The notes beneath the pieces were generated by a model that saw only the letters and a list, made by a program, of their open reading frames with translations, had not been told where the DNA came from and searched no databases. Positions 1 through 6,767 of a stretch of DNA of 24,182 nt are shown here, in pieces; position 1 is the first letter of the stretch; every line of letters starts with the position of its first letter. This DNA is from Bacteroidales bacterium (GTDB lineage Bacteria > Bacteroidota > Bacteroidia > Bacteroidales > UBA932), in contig JAFXPV010000051.1 in assembly GCA_017527625.1 (NCBI GenBank), positions 1 through 24,182 of the forward strand, given 5' to 3'. Both the position numbers and the translations under genes were made by a program.

Positions 1-111
1 AAGGCCCTTTTCCTGGTCCATAGTAGTTACCATGAGGAAGAATATCAACACCATGAAGGAGATATCCGCCATAGAACTACCATTAATTTCGGGAGTCTTT
101 TTGCTTGCCAT
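1..111 (-). CDS. exbD: ExbD/TolR-family biopolymer transport protein (5' part only; runs off the left edge)
   Basis: Only the first 37 codons are present. They encode a short polar N-terminus followed by INGSSMADISFMVLIFFLMV, the typical single N-terminal membrane helix of ExbD, with the conserved membrane aspartate at residue 16. In the family this Asp takes part in proton use by the ExbB/ExbD motor, which powers TonB-dependent transport across the outer membrane. The start is the ATG at 111, 15 nt after the stop of the upstream membrane protein, so the two are probably cotranscribed with exbB. The periplasmic domain lies outside the window. The family call is firm; assigning it to a TonB rather than a Tol-type system is inferred from context. 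Confidence 0.88.
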   Translation of the reverse strand, partial: MASKKTPEINGSSMADISFMVLIFFLMVTTMDQEKGL

Positions 112-126
112 GTTGATTGTTTGTTT

Positions 127-543
127 TTAACGATTGGTAATAGCGTTTTTGATGACTGACCACAGAAGGGCAACGATTGCTGCGCCGCCGAGGATGTATG
201 TCAATATCAAAGCAGCATCACTGAATTTAGATACGCTCTCGGTGTAGGCAACTGAAGTGTTGACCGGACCGCCCTTTGCAAGAACGAATGACAGGCCGAC
301 GAGGACAGCGATGCCGACGAGGAGGAGAACGAAATTGATGATACCCCTCTTAGAGCTGAAGATCTGTATGAGCTGGAAGATAACCAGCAGCACGAGAGCT
401 ACAAAGAAGAGGATATATGTCCAATAGAGGTATGTATTGACTATCGGATCGGATGCCGTATCGTGAGGTGATGTGAAGAACAGCACCAGAAGAACGGCAG
501 AAATACCTAGAAGTATTAATTCTAAGATTCGAGCCAATTTCAT
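127..543 (-). CDS. Four-helix membrane protein of unknown function between exbB and exbD
   Basis: A 138-residue, very hydrophobic protein. Helices are seen at about residues 5-24, 38-62, 68-88 and 107-131, with short polar loops and a basic C-terminal end (IKNAITNR). I recognise no catalytic motif. It lies 6 nt after the exbB stop and 15 nt before the exbD start, so it is almost certainly made together with the ExbB/ExbD motor. A small membrane protein in this slot is, from memory, common in Bacteroidota exbB-exbD loci and is usually annotated as hypothetical. An accessory, assembly or modulatory role in the motor is inference only. The lower GC content matches neighbouring exbB, so there is no sign of recent transfer. 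Confidence 0.85.
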   Translation of the reverse strand: MKLARILELILLGISAVLLVLFFTSPHDTASDPIVNTYLYWTYILFFVALVLLVIFQLIQIFSSKRGIINFVLLLVGIAVLVGLSFVLAKGGPVNTSVAYTESVSKFSDAALILTYILGGAAIVALLWSVIKNAITNR

Positions 544-549
544 GATATA

Positions 550-1335
550 CTATTTTTGATATTTAACAACGAGGTCAACGAGAGAGATTGATGCATCTTC
601 CATAGAGCTGGTGATGGTGTCAATCTTAGATACGAGATAGTTGTAGAACAATTGAAGGATGATAGCGACGATCAAACCACCTACGGTAGTGATCAAAGCG
701 ACTTTCATACCACCTGCTACGAGGGCCGGAGAGATATCACCTGCAACCTCGATGGCATCGAAGGCCTGGATCAAACCAATCACAGTACCCATGAATCCCA
801 ACATAGGAGCGATACCGATGAACAATGAAATCCAAGTAAGACCGTTCTCGAGTTTGGCCATCTGGACTGAACCATAAGAAACAACGGCTTTTTCAACGTT
901 TTCAACGCCCTGGTCCATACGGAGAAGACCCTGATAGAAGATGCTTGCTACAGGGCCGCGGGTGTTGCGGCATACTTCTTTAGCTGCTTCAACGTCACCC
1001 TTTGAGAGAGCCTCTTCAACGCTGTTGAGGAGTTTCTTGTTGTTGGTCTGGGCGAGGCTGAGAGTGATGATTCTTTCAATAGCGATAGCGAGACCGAAGA
1101 TAAGGCACAACAGAACTGTTGCCATAAAGCCGGCACCACCTTCGATGAATTTAGCTTTCAGAGCCTGGTGGAGAGGTTGGTCACTTTTCGCTGCAGCGAA
1201 AGGGTTTGCAGCATCGTCAGAAGCAGAAGTAACAACTTCTGTAGCGCTTGCCGGTTCATCTTGAGCAGTTGCCTGGAAGTTTGCAGAGAGCATCAGAGCA
1301 CCTGCTACTGCCAAAAACATGAAAAATTTTTTCAT
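550..1335 (-). CDS. exbB: MotA/TolQ/ExbB proton channel family protein
   Basis: 261 residues. It begins with a cleavable-looking signal peptide (residues 1-24, ending QATA) and a low-complexity Ala/Ser/Asp segment, as many Bacteroidota ExbB proteins do. Three membrane helices follow at about 69-90, 166-192 and 211-234, separated by a cytoplasmic loop of about 75 residues. The segment APMLGFMGTVIGLIQAF (176-192) and the helix around ALITTVGGLIVAI are the usual ExbB/TolQ core. With ExbD it should form the inner-membrane proton channel that drives TonB. It heads a three-gene operon with the four-TM protein and exbD. A 118-nt AT-rich gap separates it from ansA and carries a candidate promoter. 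The start ATG at 1335 is supported by the signal peptide. Confidence 0.92.
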   Translation of the reverse strand: MKKFFMFLAVAGALMLSANFQATAQDEPASATEVVTSASDDAANPFAAAKSDQPLHQALKAKFIEGGAGFMATVLLCLIFGLAIAIERIITLSLAQTNNKKLLNSVEEALSKGDVEAAKEVCRNTRGPVASIFYQGLLRMDQGVENVEKAVVSYGSVQMAKLENGLTWISLFIGIAPMLGFMGTVIGLIQAFDAIEVAGDISPALVAGGMKVALITTVGGLIVAIILQLFYNYLVSKIDTITSSMEDASISLVDLVVKYQK

Positions 1336-1358
1336 AGGTTTTTTAATTAATTATTAAA

Positions 1359-1391
1359 CAATGTATTAAATAGTTTTTTTAGTTTTTCAAA
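1359..1391 (-). promoter_or_regulatory. Candidate Bacteroidota promoter for exbB
   Basis: On the minus strand TTTG (1391-1388) is followed after 22 nt by TACATTG (1365-1359). This resembles the Bacteroidota pattern of TTTG, about 19-21 nt, then TAnnTTTG, but the -7 element lacks one T and the spacing is slightly long. The start site would be near 1355-1352, leaving a leader of about 20 nt before the exbB ATG. It lies in the only sizeable gap on the left side, where a promoter is expected. The match is imperfect and the AT-rich DNA makes chance matches likely. Confidence 0.3.
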
Positions 1392-1453
1392 CTACGGCCA
1401 GAGGCTTTTCTGGTCATAAATTACCGTGCAATTTAATATTTTTTTTTGAATTA

Positions 1454-2488
1454 CTATTGATTTTTCGAAAATTCTCCTCGAATGCTCACCGCCATCATTT
1501 CTTTGACAGTCGCGTTGTCCTCATATTTGCCCAGCAGGTAATACAACTTCGTCAGCGCGCTTTCGAAAGTGGAATCATAGGCGCTGGTTACTCCGATCTT
1601 CTTGAGGGTGATGCCTGTGGCGTAGGCGTCCATATCTACGCTTCCTGCTGCGCACTGGGTCACGTTCACGACGATGACTCCGGACTCGACGGTCTTGCGT
1701 ATTCGCTCGAGCAGCCAGGGCCTTGCGGGGGCGTTGCCGCAGCCGAAGGTTTCAATCACGAGGGCGCGCATACCCTTCATCGACAGGACGGTGTCCACGT
1801 ACTGGGGGGACATTCCGGGATAGAGCTTGAGCGTTCCGACCCGGGTGTCGAGCTTAGTGCTGACGGACAGGGGCCTGCCCCAGACGGAAGGACGGCGGAT
1901 GGCTGCTTCGTTGAAATTGATGTGTATTCCCGCTTCGGCCAGAAGGGGGTAGTTGGGGGACTTGAAGGCGTTGAAATACTCAGCGCTGTATTTGTATGTG
2001 CGGTTGCCCCTGTAGAGTTCATTGTCGAAGAATACGCACACTTCGGGCACGCAGGGCCTGCCGTCAGGCCACTCGGAAGCCGCGATCTCTATCGACGATA
2101 TCAGGTTCTCGCGTCCGTCCGTACGCAGCACGCCGATGGGAAGCTGGCTGCCCGTCAGGATGACCGGCTTCTCCAGATCCTCCAGCATAAAGCTCAGCAT
2201 AGAGGAGGTGAACGCCATCGTGTCGGTGCCGTGAAGTATCACGAAACCGTCATACCTGGAATAGTTCTCCTTGATGAGCTCGGCCAGTTCGACCCAGAAT
2301 TCGGGCCTGACGTCCGATGAGTCGATGGCAGGGTCGAAGGAGTACGCGTCGATGCTGAGATTGAATTTCTTCAGTTCAGGCACTTCGTCGAGGATCTGAC
2401 CGAAATTGAAGGGGACCAGCGCCATACTCGCGCTGTCCTGCTTCATTCCGATCGTGCCTCCCGTGTAGATTATCAGGACTTTTGTCAT
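1454..2488 (-). CDS. ansA: Type I (cytoplasmic) L-asparaginase
   Basis: 344 residues, matching the usual size of bacterial type I asparaginases, with no signal peptide, so it should act in the cytoplasm, converting asparagine to aspartate and ammonia. The N-terminal nucleophile motif IIYTGGTIG places the catalytic Thr at residue 12. The second motif ILHGTDTMAFTSS gives Thr88 and Asp89, and the catalytic-lysine region RGNRTYKYSA gives Lys166. The start overlaps the tatD stop in an ATGA, so it is translationally coupled to tatD. The residue before Lys166 is Tyr, where I recall Thr in E. coli AnsA (Thr162, linked to allosteric control), so its regulation may differ. The family call is firm. Confidence 0.95.
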   Translation of the reverse strand: MTKVLIIYTGGTIGMKQDSASMALVPFNFGQILDEVPELKKFNLSIDAYSFDPAIDSSDVRPEFWVELAELIKENYSRYDGFVILHGTDTMAFTSSMLSFMLEDLEKPVILTGSQLPIGVLRTDGRENLISSIEIAASEWPDGRPCVPEVCVFFDNELYRGNRTYKYSAEYFNAFKSPNYPLLAEAGIHINFNEAAIRRPSVWGRPLSVSTKLDTRVGTLKLYPGMSPQYVDTVLSMKGMRALVIETFGCGNAPARPWLLERIRKTVESGVIVVNVTQCAAGSVDMDAYATGITLKKIGVTSAYDSTFESALTKLYYLLGKYEDNATVKEMMAVSIRGEFSKNQ

Positions 2489-3249
2489 ATTCCGAACATT
2501 TTTGTCGCATTGTCAGTAGTGACGGCGTCGGCCTCTTCCAGGCTGATGTCCTTGAGAGAGGCGAGTTTTGCGGCTGTGTATCTGATGTACCCGCTCTCGT
2601 TGCGCCTGCCCCTGAACGGGACCGGGGTCAGCCAGGGGGCGTCAGTCTCGAGCAGGATGTCTTCCAGCGGCACCTTGTCAATGAACGCGGCCAGGTGGGA
2701 ATTTTTGTATGTCAAGACTCCGCCGACCCCTATCTTGAAGCCGTCGTGCTTCTTTTTGATGCGGCAGTAGGTCTCGTAGCTGCCGCTGAAGGCGTGGAAG
2801 ACTCCGCGCAGCGGCTTGCCGACCCGCTCAAGGCAGGCGAAGATGTCTTCAGTCGCATCCCTCGAGTGGATTATCACGGGCAGGTCTTTCTCCCACGCAA
2901 ATGTCAGCTGGTCTTCGAAGACGCGTTTCTGCTCTTCGAGGAACTCCTTGCTCCAATGTTCGTCGAGGCCTATTTCACCGATCGCCACAAAGTCGCCGGG
3001 ACGGTAGTTGTCCCATACGAACTGCAATTCTTGCTCCCAGCAAGCGTCGACCGAAGTGGGATGGAGTCCGATGGCAGGGAAGGCATATCCTTCCAGCCGC
3101 CTTGCACAGTCCATCATCCTGTCGTGGCATTTCGAGTCGATGCCGGGCATCACCATCTTCTCTACGCCGGCTTCCTTCGCTCTCTCAAGCACTTGGCCGA
3201 AGTCTTCGTCGAAAGCTTCGTCGTAAATATGTGAATGAGTATCAATCAT
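2485..3249 (-). CDS. tatD: TatD-family metal-dependent hydrolase (putative DNase)
   Basis: 254 residues from the ATG at 3249. I preferred this to the upstream start at 3303 because TatD proteins begin with M-I-D-[TS]-H-x-H, and the longer form would add 18 unrelated residues and overlap dprA. Metal ligands of the TIM-barrel amidohydrolase-like fold are visible: His5 and His7 (DTHSH), Glu92 (GEIGLD), His128 (IHSR), His152 (FHAFSG) and Asp203 (ETDAPW). Characterised members have 3'-5' exonuclease or DNase activity, but the physiological substrate here is unknown. It lies 13 nt after dprA and overlaps ansA by 4 nt, so the three probably form one transcript. Confidence 0.93.
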   Translation of the reverse strand: MIDTHSHIYDEAFDEDFGQVLERAKEAGVEKMVMPGIDSKCHDRMMDCARRLEGYAFPAIGLHPTSVDACWEQELQFVWDNYRPGDFVAIGEIGLDEHWSKEFLEEQKRVFEDQLTFAWEKDLPVIIHSRDATEDIFACLERVGKPLRGVFHAFSGSYETYCRIKKKHDGFKIGVGGVLTYKNSHLAAFIDKVPLEDILLETDAPWLTPVPFRGRRNESGYIRYTAAKLASLKDISLEEADAVTTDNATKMFGI

Positions 3250-3262
3250 TGTAAAGCAATTC

Positions 3263-4369
3263 TTACAAATATAAATATTTGTTGGCAGAAACGTGCTTGA
3301 CAAGGCCCTCTAATTCCATTTCCAGGAGCAGGTATGATACATTTGAAACATTGTAGGCGCAGCTGGCTGCGATCATTGCGGCATCCATCTCCCCTCCGCG
3401 GCGCAGCACCCTGAGGATCTCCTGCTTCTCGGGGGAGAGCGAGGCGAACTTCGACCGCCTGACGGCGTCGCCGCTTGCACCGGCTTCGGGCAGCCACCCC
3501 AGCTCGGTGCCTATGTGGGCGGCGCTTCTTGCGAGGCAGGCGATGCAGTCGGCGATAAGCAGGTTGCATCCCTCGTAACACTCGTCCTCAAGCTTGCCCG
3601 GGAAGGCAAACACCTGCCTGTCATAATTGAAGGCTGCCCTGGCGGTGATCAGACTGCCGCCGTGGATGCGGGACTCGACCACCACGGTGGCGTCGCTGAG
3701 GCCTGCGACGATGCGGTTGCGGCTTATGAAGTTGGATGGATAGGCAGGGGTGGCGCGCCAGTATTCCGTAACTATGGCTCCTCTCTCGACTATCTGAGCT
3801 GCCAGGTTGCGGTTGGAAGACGGATAGACTGTGTCGAGCCCGGTCGCGGTGACGGCGATGGTGTCCAGGCCGTAGCGCAGTGCGGACTGATGGGCCCAGG
3901 TGTCCACGCCGTAAGCCATTCCGCTTACTATGACGGGCTTGACCTTGAGGGAGGACATATATTCTGCGATACGGTCGCAGTATTTTTTTGAATACTGTGT
4001 GCAGTGCCTGGTCCCGACGATCGCCAGCAGCCTGGCTCCGCTGAGCTTCCGCCCGCCTCGTACGAAAAGTACAAGTGGCGCGTCAGGCGTCTCGGCGAGC
4101 CTGTATGGGTAGTCTTCGTCATTGATGCTAAGCACTTGCAGACCTTCCCTGCGACAGTAATCCAGTTCGTCGGCAGCCTCTTCTGGCAGGTCTGCCGACT
4201 TGAGCTGTTGCACAGCAGAGTCCATACCTGGCAGCAGGAGGGAGAGTTCCCTGCGCGGGGCGCAGAATACGGCCTTTGCGGAGCCGAAGTGGAGTATGAG
4301 TCTGCGTGCTGTCCTCCAGTTGCCGTTGAAGCATTTGTTCAGTGCGGCAGAATAAACCTTCTCGTCCAT
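3263..4369 (-). CDS. dprA: DNA-processing protein DprA (Smf family)
   Basis: 368 residues. In competent bacteria DprA binds incoming single-stranded DNA and loads RecA. The Rossmann-like core shows VGTRHCTQYS near 118-127, SGMAYGVDTWAH at 149-160, YPSSNRNL near 182-189 and SRNRIVAGLSDATVVVES near 216-233. The C-terminal part (about 314-368) is the winged-helix domain seen in many DprA proteins. The late motif reads FPGKLEDECYEGCNLLIADC (256-275), with Tyr where I recall a conserved Ser. It starts at ATG 4369, just downstream of the queA terminator, so it probably has its own promoter, although none is obvious in the roughly 30 nt left. No other competence gene is in the window, so uptake ability is unproven. 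Confidence 0.92.
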   Translation of the reverse strand: MDEKVYSAALNKCFNGNWRTARRLILHFGSAKAVFCAPRRELSLLLPGMDSAVQQLKSADLPEEAADELDYCRREGLQVLSINDEDYPYRLAETPDAPLVLFVRGGRKLSGARLLAIVGTRHCTQYSKKYCDRIAEYMSSLKVKPVIVSGMAYGVDTWAHQSALRYGLDTIAVTATGLDTVYPSSNRNLAAQIVERGAIVTEYWRATPAYPSNFISRNRIVAGLSDATVVVESRIHGGSLITARAAFNYDRQVFAFPGKLEDECYEGCNLLIADCIACLARSAAHIGTELGWLPEAGASGDAVRRSKFASLSPEKQEILRVLRRGGEMDAAMIAASCAYNVSNVSYLLLEMELEGLVKHVSANKYLYL

Positions 4370-4401
4370 TTTTTTTGACGCAAGGTATTAACGGTAACAA
4401 G

Positions 4402-4438
4402 AAAAAAAACGCCGGATTGACAAACCCGACGTTTTTTT
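4402..4438 (-). terminator. Intrinsic terminator downstream of queA
   Basis: On the minus strand the RNA reads A-tract, CGTCGG, a 10-nt loop, CCGGCG, then eight T. The GC stem is six pairs long with one G-U wobble and is lengthened by the flanking A/T tracts. It begins about 32 nt after the queA stop. Read on the plus strand the wobble becomes a C/A mismatch, so the element favours the minus direction. It marks the end of the mraZ-to-queA run and separates it from dprA. Confidence 0.85.
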
Positions 4439-4470
4439 ACGAATCCACATCCGTAAATGCGGATACAAAA

Positions 4471-5520
4471 TCAGATGATCAGCATCGCATCGCCGTAAAT
4501 GCCGAATTTATAGCCGTTTTCGATGGCAACCTTGTAGGCGTTCATCACGTTCTCATATCCGCCGAACGCTGCGACATTTATCAGCATCGTCGACCACGGC
4601 ATATGGAAGTTGCTGACGAGGGCGTCGGGAACTGCAAATTGATAAGGCGGGAATATGAATTTGTTGGTCCATCCGTCGAACGGCTTCACCTGGTTGGTGG
4701 TGGTCACCGAGGTTTCAAGACCGCGCAGGACGGTGATGCCGACTGAGAAAATCTTGTGGCCGGCGTTCTTTGCTGCATTTATCTTGTCGGCTTCCTTCTC
4801 TTCGATGATCAGCCTTTCCGAATCCATCTTGTGCTTCGAGAGGTCTTCGACATCCACGTTGTGGAAATGCGCGTTGCCCATATGGAGGGTGATGAAGGCA
4901 GTTTCTACGCCCTTGATCTCCATCTTCTTGAACAATATCTCGCTGAAGTGCAGGCCGGCGGCCGGAGTAGCCACTGCGCCTTCGTGCTTGGCGTAGATGG
5001 TCTGGAAGCGCTCCTTGTCGATCTCCTCGACTTCGGGACGGATGATTTTCGGCAGGGGAAGCTGGCCCATCTTGAAGAGGGTGTCCTTGAATTCCTCGTA
5101 AGAGCCGTCGTAGAAGAAACGCAGGGTCCTTCCGCGGGAGGTGGTGTTGTCGATGACTTCGGCCACGAGCGAATCGTCCTTGCCGAAATAGAGCTTGTTG
5201 CCGATGCGGATCTTGCGGGCAGGATCCACGAGGACATCCCACAGGCGCTGCTCCCTGTTGAGTTCCCTGAGCATAAAGACCTCGATTTCAGCTCCGGTCT
5301 TTTCTTTGTTGCCTTTAAGCCTTGCAGGGAAGACTTTGGTGTCATTGAAGACACAAAGGTCGCCTTCTTCGCAGTAGTCTATGAAATCTTTGAAGATTTT
5401 GTGCTCAATCTCTCCGGTGTCCTTGTGCAGCACCAGCATCTTGCATTCATCGCGGAAATCAGAAGGATATTTGGCCAGAAGGTCAAGAGAGAAAGGATAA
5501 TTGAATTGAGATAACTTCAT
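4471..5520 (-). CDS. queA: S-adenosylmethionine:tRNA ribosyltransferase-isomerase
   Basis: 349 residues from ATG 5520. This start gives the family-typical [10 protein letters not shown]; the ORF can be extended 11 codons upstream but those look non-coding. QueA transfers and isomerises the ribosyl part of SAM onto preQ1 at the tRNA wobble base to make epoxyqueuosine. Family signatures include [12 protein letters not shown] (57-68), [14 protein letters not shown] (94-107), [14 protein letters not shown] (122-135), [10 protein letters not shown] (188-197), KHKMDSERL (229-237) and YGDAMLI at the end. The otherwise well conserved LHVGxGTF region reads [11 protein letters not shown] (212-222). It follows truB after 22 nt, has a good promoter of its own, and ends at a strong terminator. 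The queuosine call is family knowledge. Confidence 0.95.
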   Translation of the reverse strand: MKLSQFNYPFSLDLLAKYPSDFRDECKMLVLHKDTGEIEHKIFKDFIDYCEEGDLCVFNDTKVFPARLKGNKEKTGAEIEVFMLRELNREQRLWDVLVDPARKIRIGNKLYFGKDDSLVAEVIDNTTSRGRTLRFFYDGSYEEFKDTLFKMGQLPLPKIIRPEVEEIDKERFQTIYAKHEGAVATPAAGLHFSEILFKKMEIKGVETAFITLHMGNAHFHNVDVEDLSKHKMDSERLIIEEKEADKINAAKNAGHKIFSVGITVLRGLETSVTTTNQVKPFDGWTNKFIFPPYQFAVPDALVSNFHMPWSTMLINVAAFGGYENVMNAYKVAIENGYKFGIYGDAMLII

Positions 5521-5542
5521 TATTTGCAAATAATTCGGGAAT

Positions 5543-6307
5543 TCAAGGCGCAAAAGTATTAGATGAAGTTATAAATTCCAAAGAAATTGAGTTATTTATT
5601 TTAAAATCGCCCGAAGCAGTGCGTACAAGTGCTGTCAGGTGGGCTCCCGTTCCGAGGGCGAGTCCCAGGTCGCGGGCCAGGGAGCGGATGTATGTGCCTT
5701 TGCTGCAGCCGACGATGATCTCAGCCCTCGGACGGCCGGTGGGGCTGTCGGCGGCCTCGGTGAAGCTGACAAGCTCTATGCGGTCGATGTCTATCCTTGA
5801 GCTCTTGAGCTCGACCGCCTCGCCTGCCCTTGCGAATTCATAGGCCCGCACGCCTCCCACCATCTTCGCGGAGAAGACCGGCGGCACCTGGTCCTGTTCC
5901 CCCAGGAAAGACGGCAGCACTTCTTCGACCCGGCTGCGGTCGATGTGGTCGAAGGGAAAGAATTCGTCATAATCCTTCTCCAGGTCGTATGAAGGAGTCG
6001 TCGCCCCGAATTCCACGGTGGCCAGATATTCCTTGCGGTGGGCCTGCAGACTCTCGGATATCTTGGTGGCCTTGCCGACGCAAATCACCAGCACTCCGGT
6101 CGCGAGTGGGTCAAGGGTTCCAGCGTGACCTACCTTGAGGTTGCGGATGTGGTAAGTCTTCTGGAGGAAGAACTTGATCTTGCGCACTACGTCGGCCGAA
6201 GTCCATCTGTAGGGCTTGTCGAGACATATAACGATCCCGTCCGGATAGTCGGCCGGATTGCCGGCACTACCCGTGAAATTCCTGTCGATGAGCAAGGGGC
6301 TGCCCAT
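5543..6307 (-). CDS. truB: tRNA pseudouridine(55) synthase TruB
   Basis: 254 residues from ATG 6307. The reading frame stays open 80 codons further upstream, but that part overlaps rpiB and is Arg/Gln/His-rich shadow sequence. The start shares one base with the rpiB stop (TAATG), which supports coupling. TruB makes pseudouridine 55 in the T-loop of tRNA. The catalytic motif [15 protein letters not shown] (59-73) gives the nucleophile Asp66. [11 protein letters not shown] (31-41), [12 protein letters not shown] and [15 protein letters not shown] are also typical. No extra C-terminal PUA domain is obvious, which fits a short TruB. The AT-rich last codons also hold the queA promoter. Confidence 0.94.
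   Translation of the reverse strand: MGSPLLIDRNFTGSAGNPADYPDGIVICLDKPYRWTSADVVRKIKFFLQKTYHIRNLKVGHAGTLDPLATGVLVICVGKATKISESLQAHRKEYLATVEFGATTPSYDLEKDYDEFFPFDHIDRSRVEEVLPSFLGEQDQVPPVFSAKMVGGVRAYEFARAGEAVELKSSRIDIDRIELVSFTEAADSPTGRPRAEIIVGCSKGTYIRSLARDLGLALGTGAHLTALVRTASGDFKINNSISLEFITSSNTFAP
5551..5582 (-). promoter_or_regulatory. Bacteroidota-type promoter for queA, inside the 3' end of truB
   Basis: On the minus strand TTTG (5582-5579) is followed, after exactly 20 nt, by TACTTTTG (5558-5551). This is a full match to the Bacteroidota consensus TTTG, N19-21, TAnnTTTG. Transcription would begin near 5547, giving a leader of about 27 nt before the queA ATG at 5520. The element lies in the last codons of truB, which are markedly AT-rich against the rest of that gene. 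The -7 octamer is identical to the one in front of mraZ. This would let queA be expressed apart from the dcw operon. Confidence 0.65.
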
Positions 6308-6765
6308 TACCGGCAGGGGATCTTGTCGATGCGCCTCTGGTGCCTGCCGCCCTCGAAGGTGGCGTTCAGGTAAGCCAGCACGGTCTCCCTGGCCAGTTCT
6401 TCGCTGATGAAACGGGCGGGCAGGGTGATGATGTTGGCGTTGTTGTGCTGCTTGGCAAGGGCCGCTATCTCGGGAATCCAGCAGAGAGCGTCGCGGATGC
6501 CCTGATGCTTGTTGAGGGTCATCGAGATGCCGTTGCCGGAACCGCACATCGCGATGCCGAAATCTACTTCACCCTTTTCCACTGCTTCAGCGAGCGGATG
6601 AGCCGTATCGGCATAGTCCATACTTTCGGCAGAATGGGCTCCGAAGTCCTTGATCTTGTACCCCAGTTCCTTGAGGAAGGGTTTCAGCTGTTCCTTAAGT
6701 TCATAGCCAGCGTGGTCGGATGCCATTCCGATAGTCTGTTTTTTCATATCGTCAGTAATAGTCAT
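6307..6765 (-). CDS. rpiB: Ribose-5-phosphate isomerase B
   Basis: 152 residues, the usual RpiB/LacAB size. It interconverts ribose-5-phosphate and ribulose-5-phosphate in the pentose phosphate pathway. Visible signatures are MASDHAGYELKEQL (14-27), the catalytic-base region GIAMCGSGNGISMTLNK with Cys74, KQHNNANIITLPARFIS (105-121) and the closing HQRRIDKI, which contributes phosphate-binding residues in the family. ATG 6765 lies 2 nt after the ftsZ stop; an internal ATG at 6747 (residue 7, MKKQTIGMASDHAG) is an equally good start. Its 3' end shares a base with the truB start. It encodes no cell-wall function; its place at the end of the dcw run is a cotranscription observation. Confidence 0.94.
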   Translation of the reverse strand: MTITDDMKKQTIGMASDHAGYELKEQLKPFLKELGYKIKDFGAHSAESMDYADTAHPLAEAVEKGEVDFGIAMCGSGNGISMTLNKHQGIRDALCWIPEIAALAKQHNNANIITLPARFISEELARETVLAYLNATFEGGRHQRRIDKIPCR

Positions 6766-6767
6766 TT

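Noticed and set aside
1396..1415. Imperfect hairpin after ansA (CCAGA/TCTGG arms), possible terminator
   Set aside because: On the minus strand the stem has only five solid pairs and is not followed by a T-tract, so termination is not supported.
3266..3273. TATATTTG on the minus strand as a tatD promoter
   Set aside because: It fits TAnnTTTG but has no TTTG 19-21 nt upstream, and it is simply the last dprA codons. Operon spacing makes a separate promoter unnecessary.
4381..4387. TACCTTG on the minus strand as a dprA promoter
   Set aside because: Incomplete -7 match and no TTTG at 19-21 nt, since that space is the A/T tract of the terminator. A dprA promoter is expected here but I cannot identify it.
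6308..6547. 80-codon N-terminal extension of truB
   Set aside because: It overlaps rpiB and is rich in Arg, Gln and His like a shadow frame; TruB homology begins only after the ATG at 6307.
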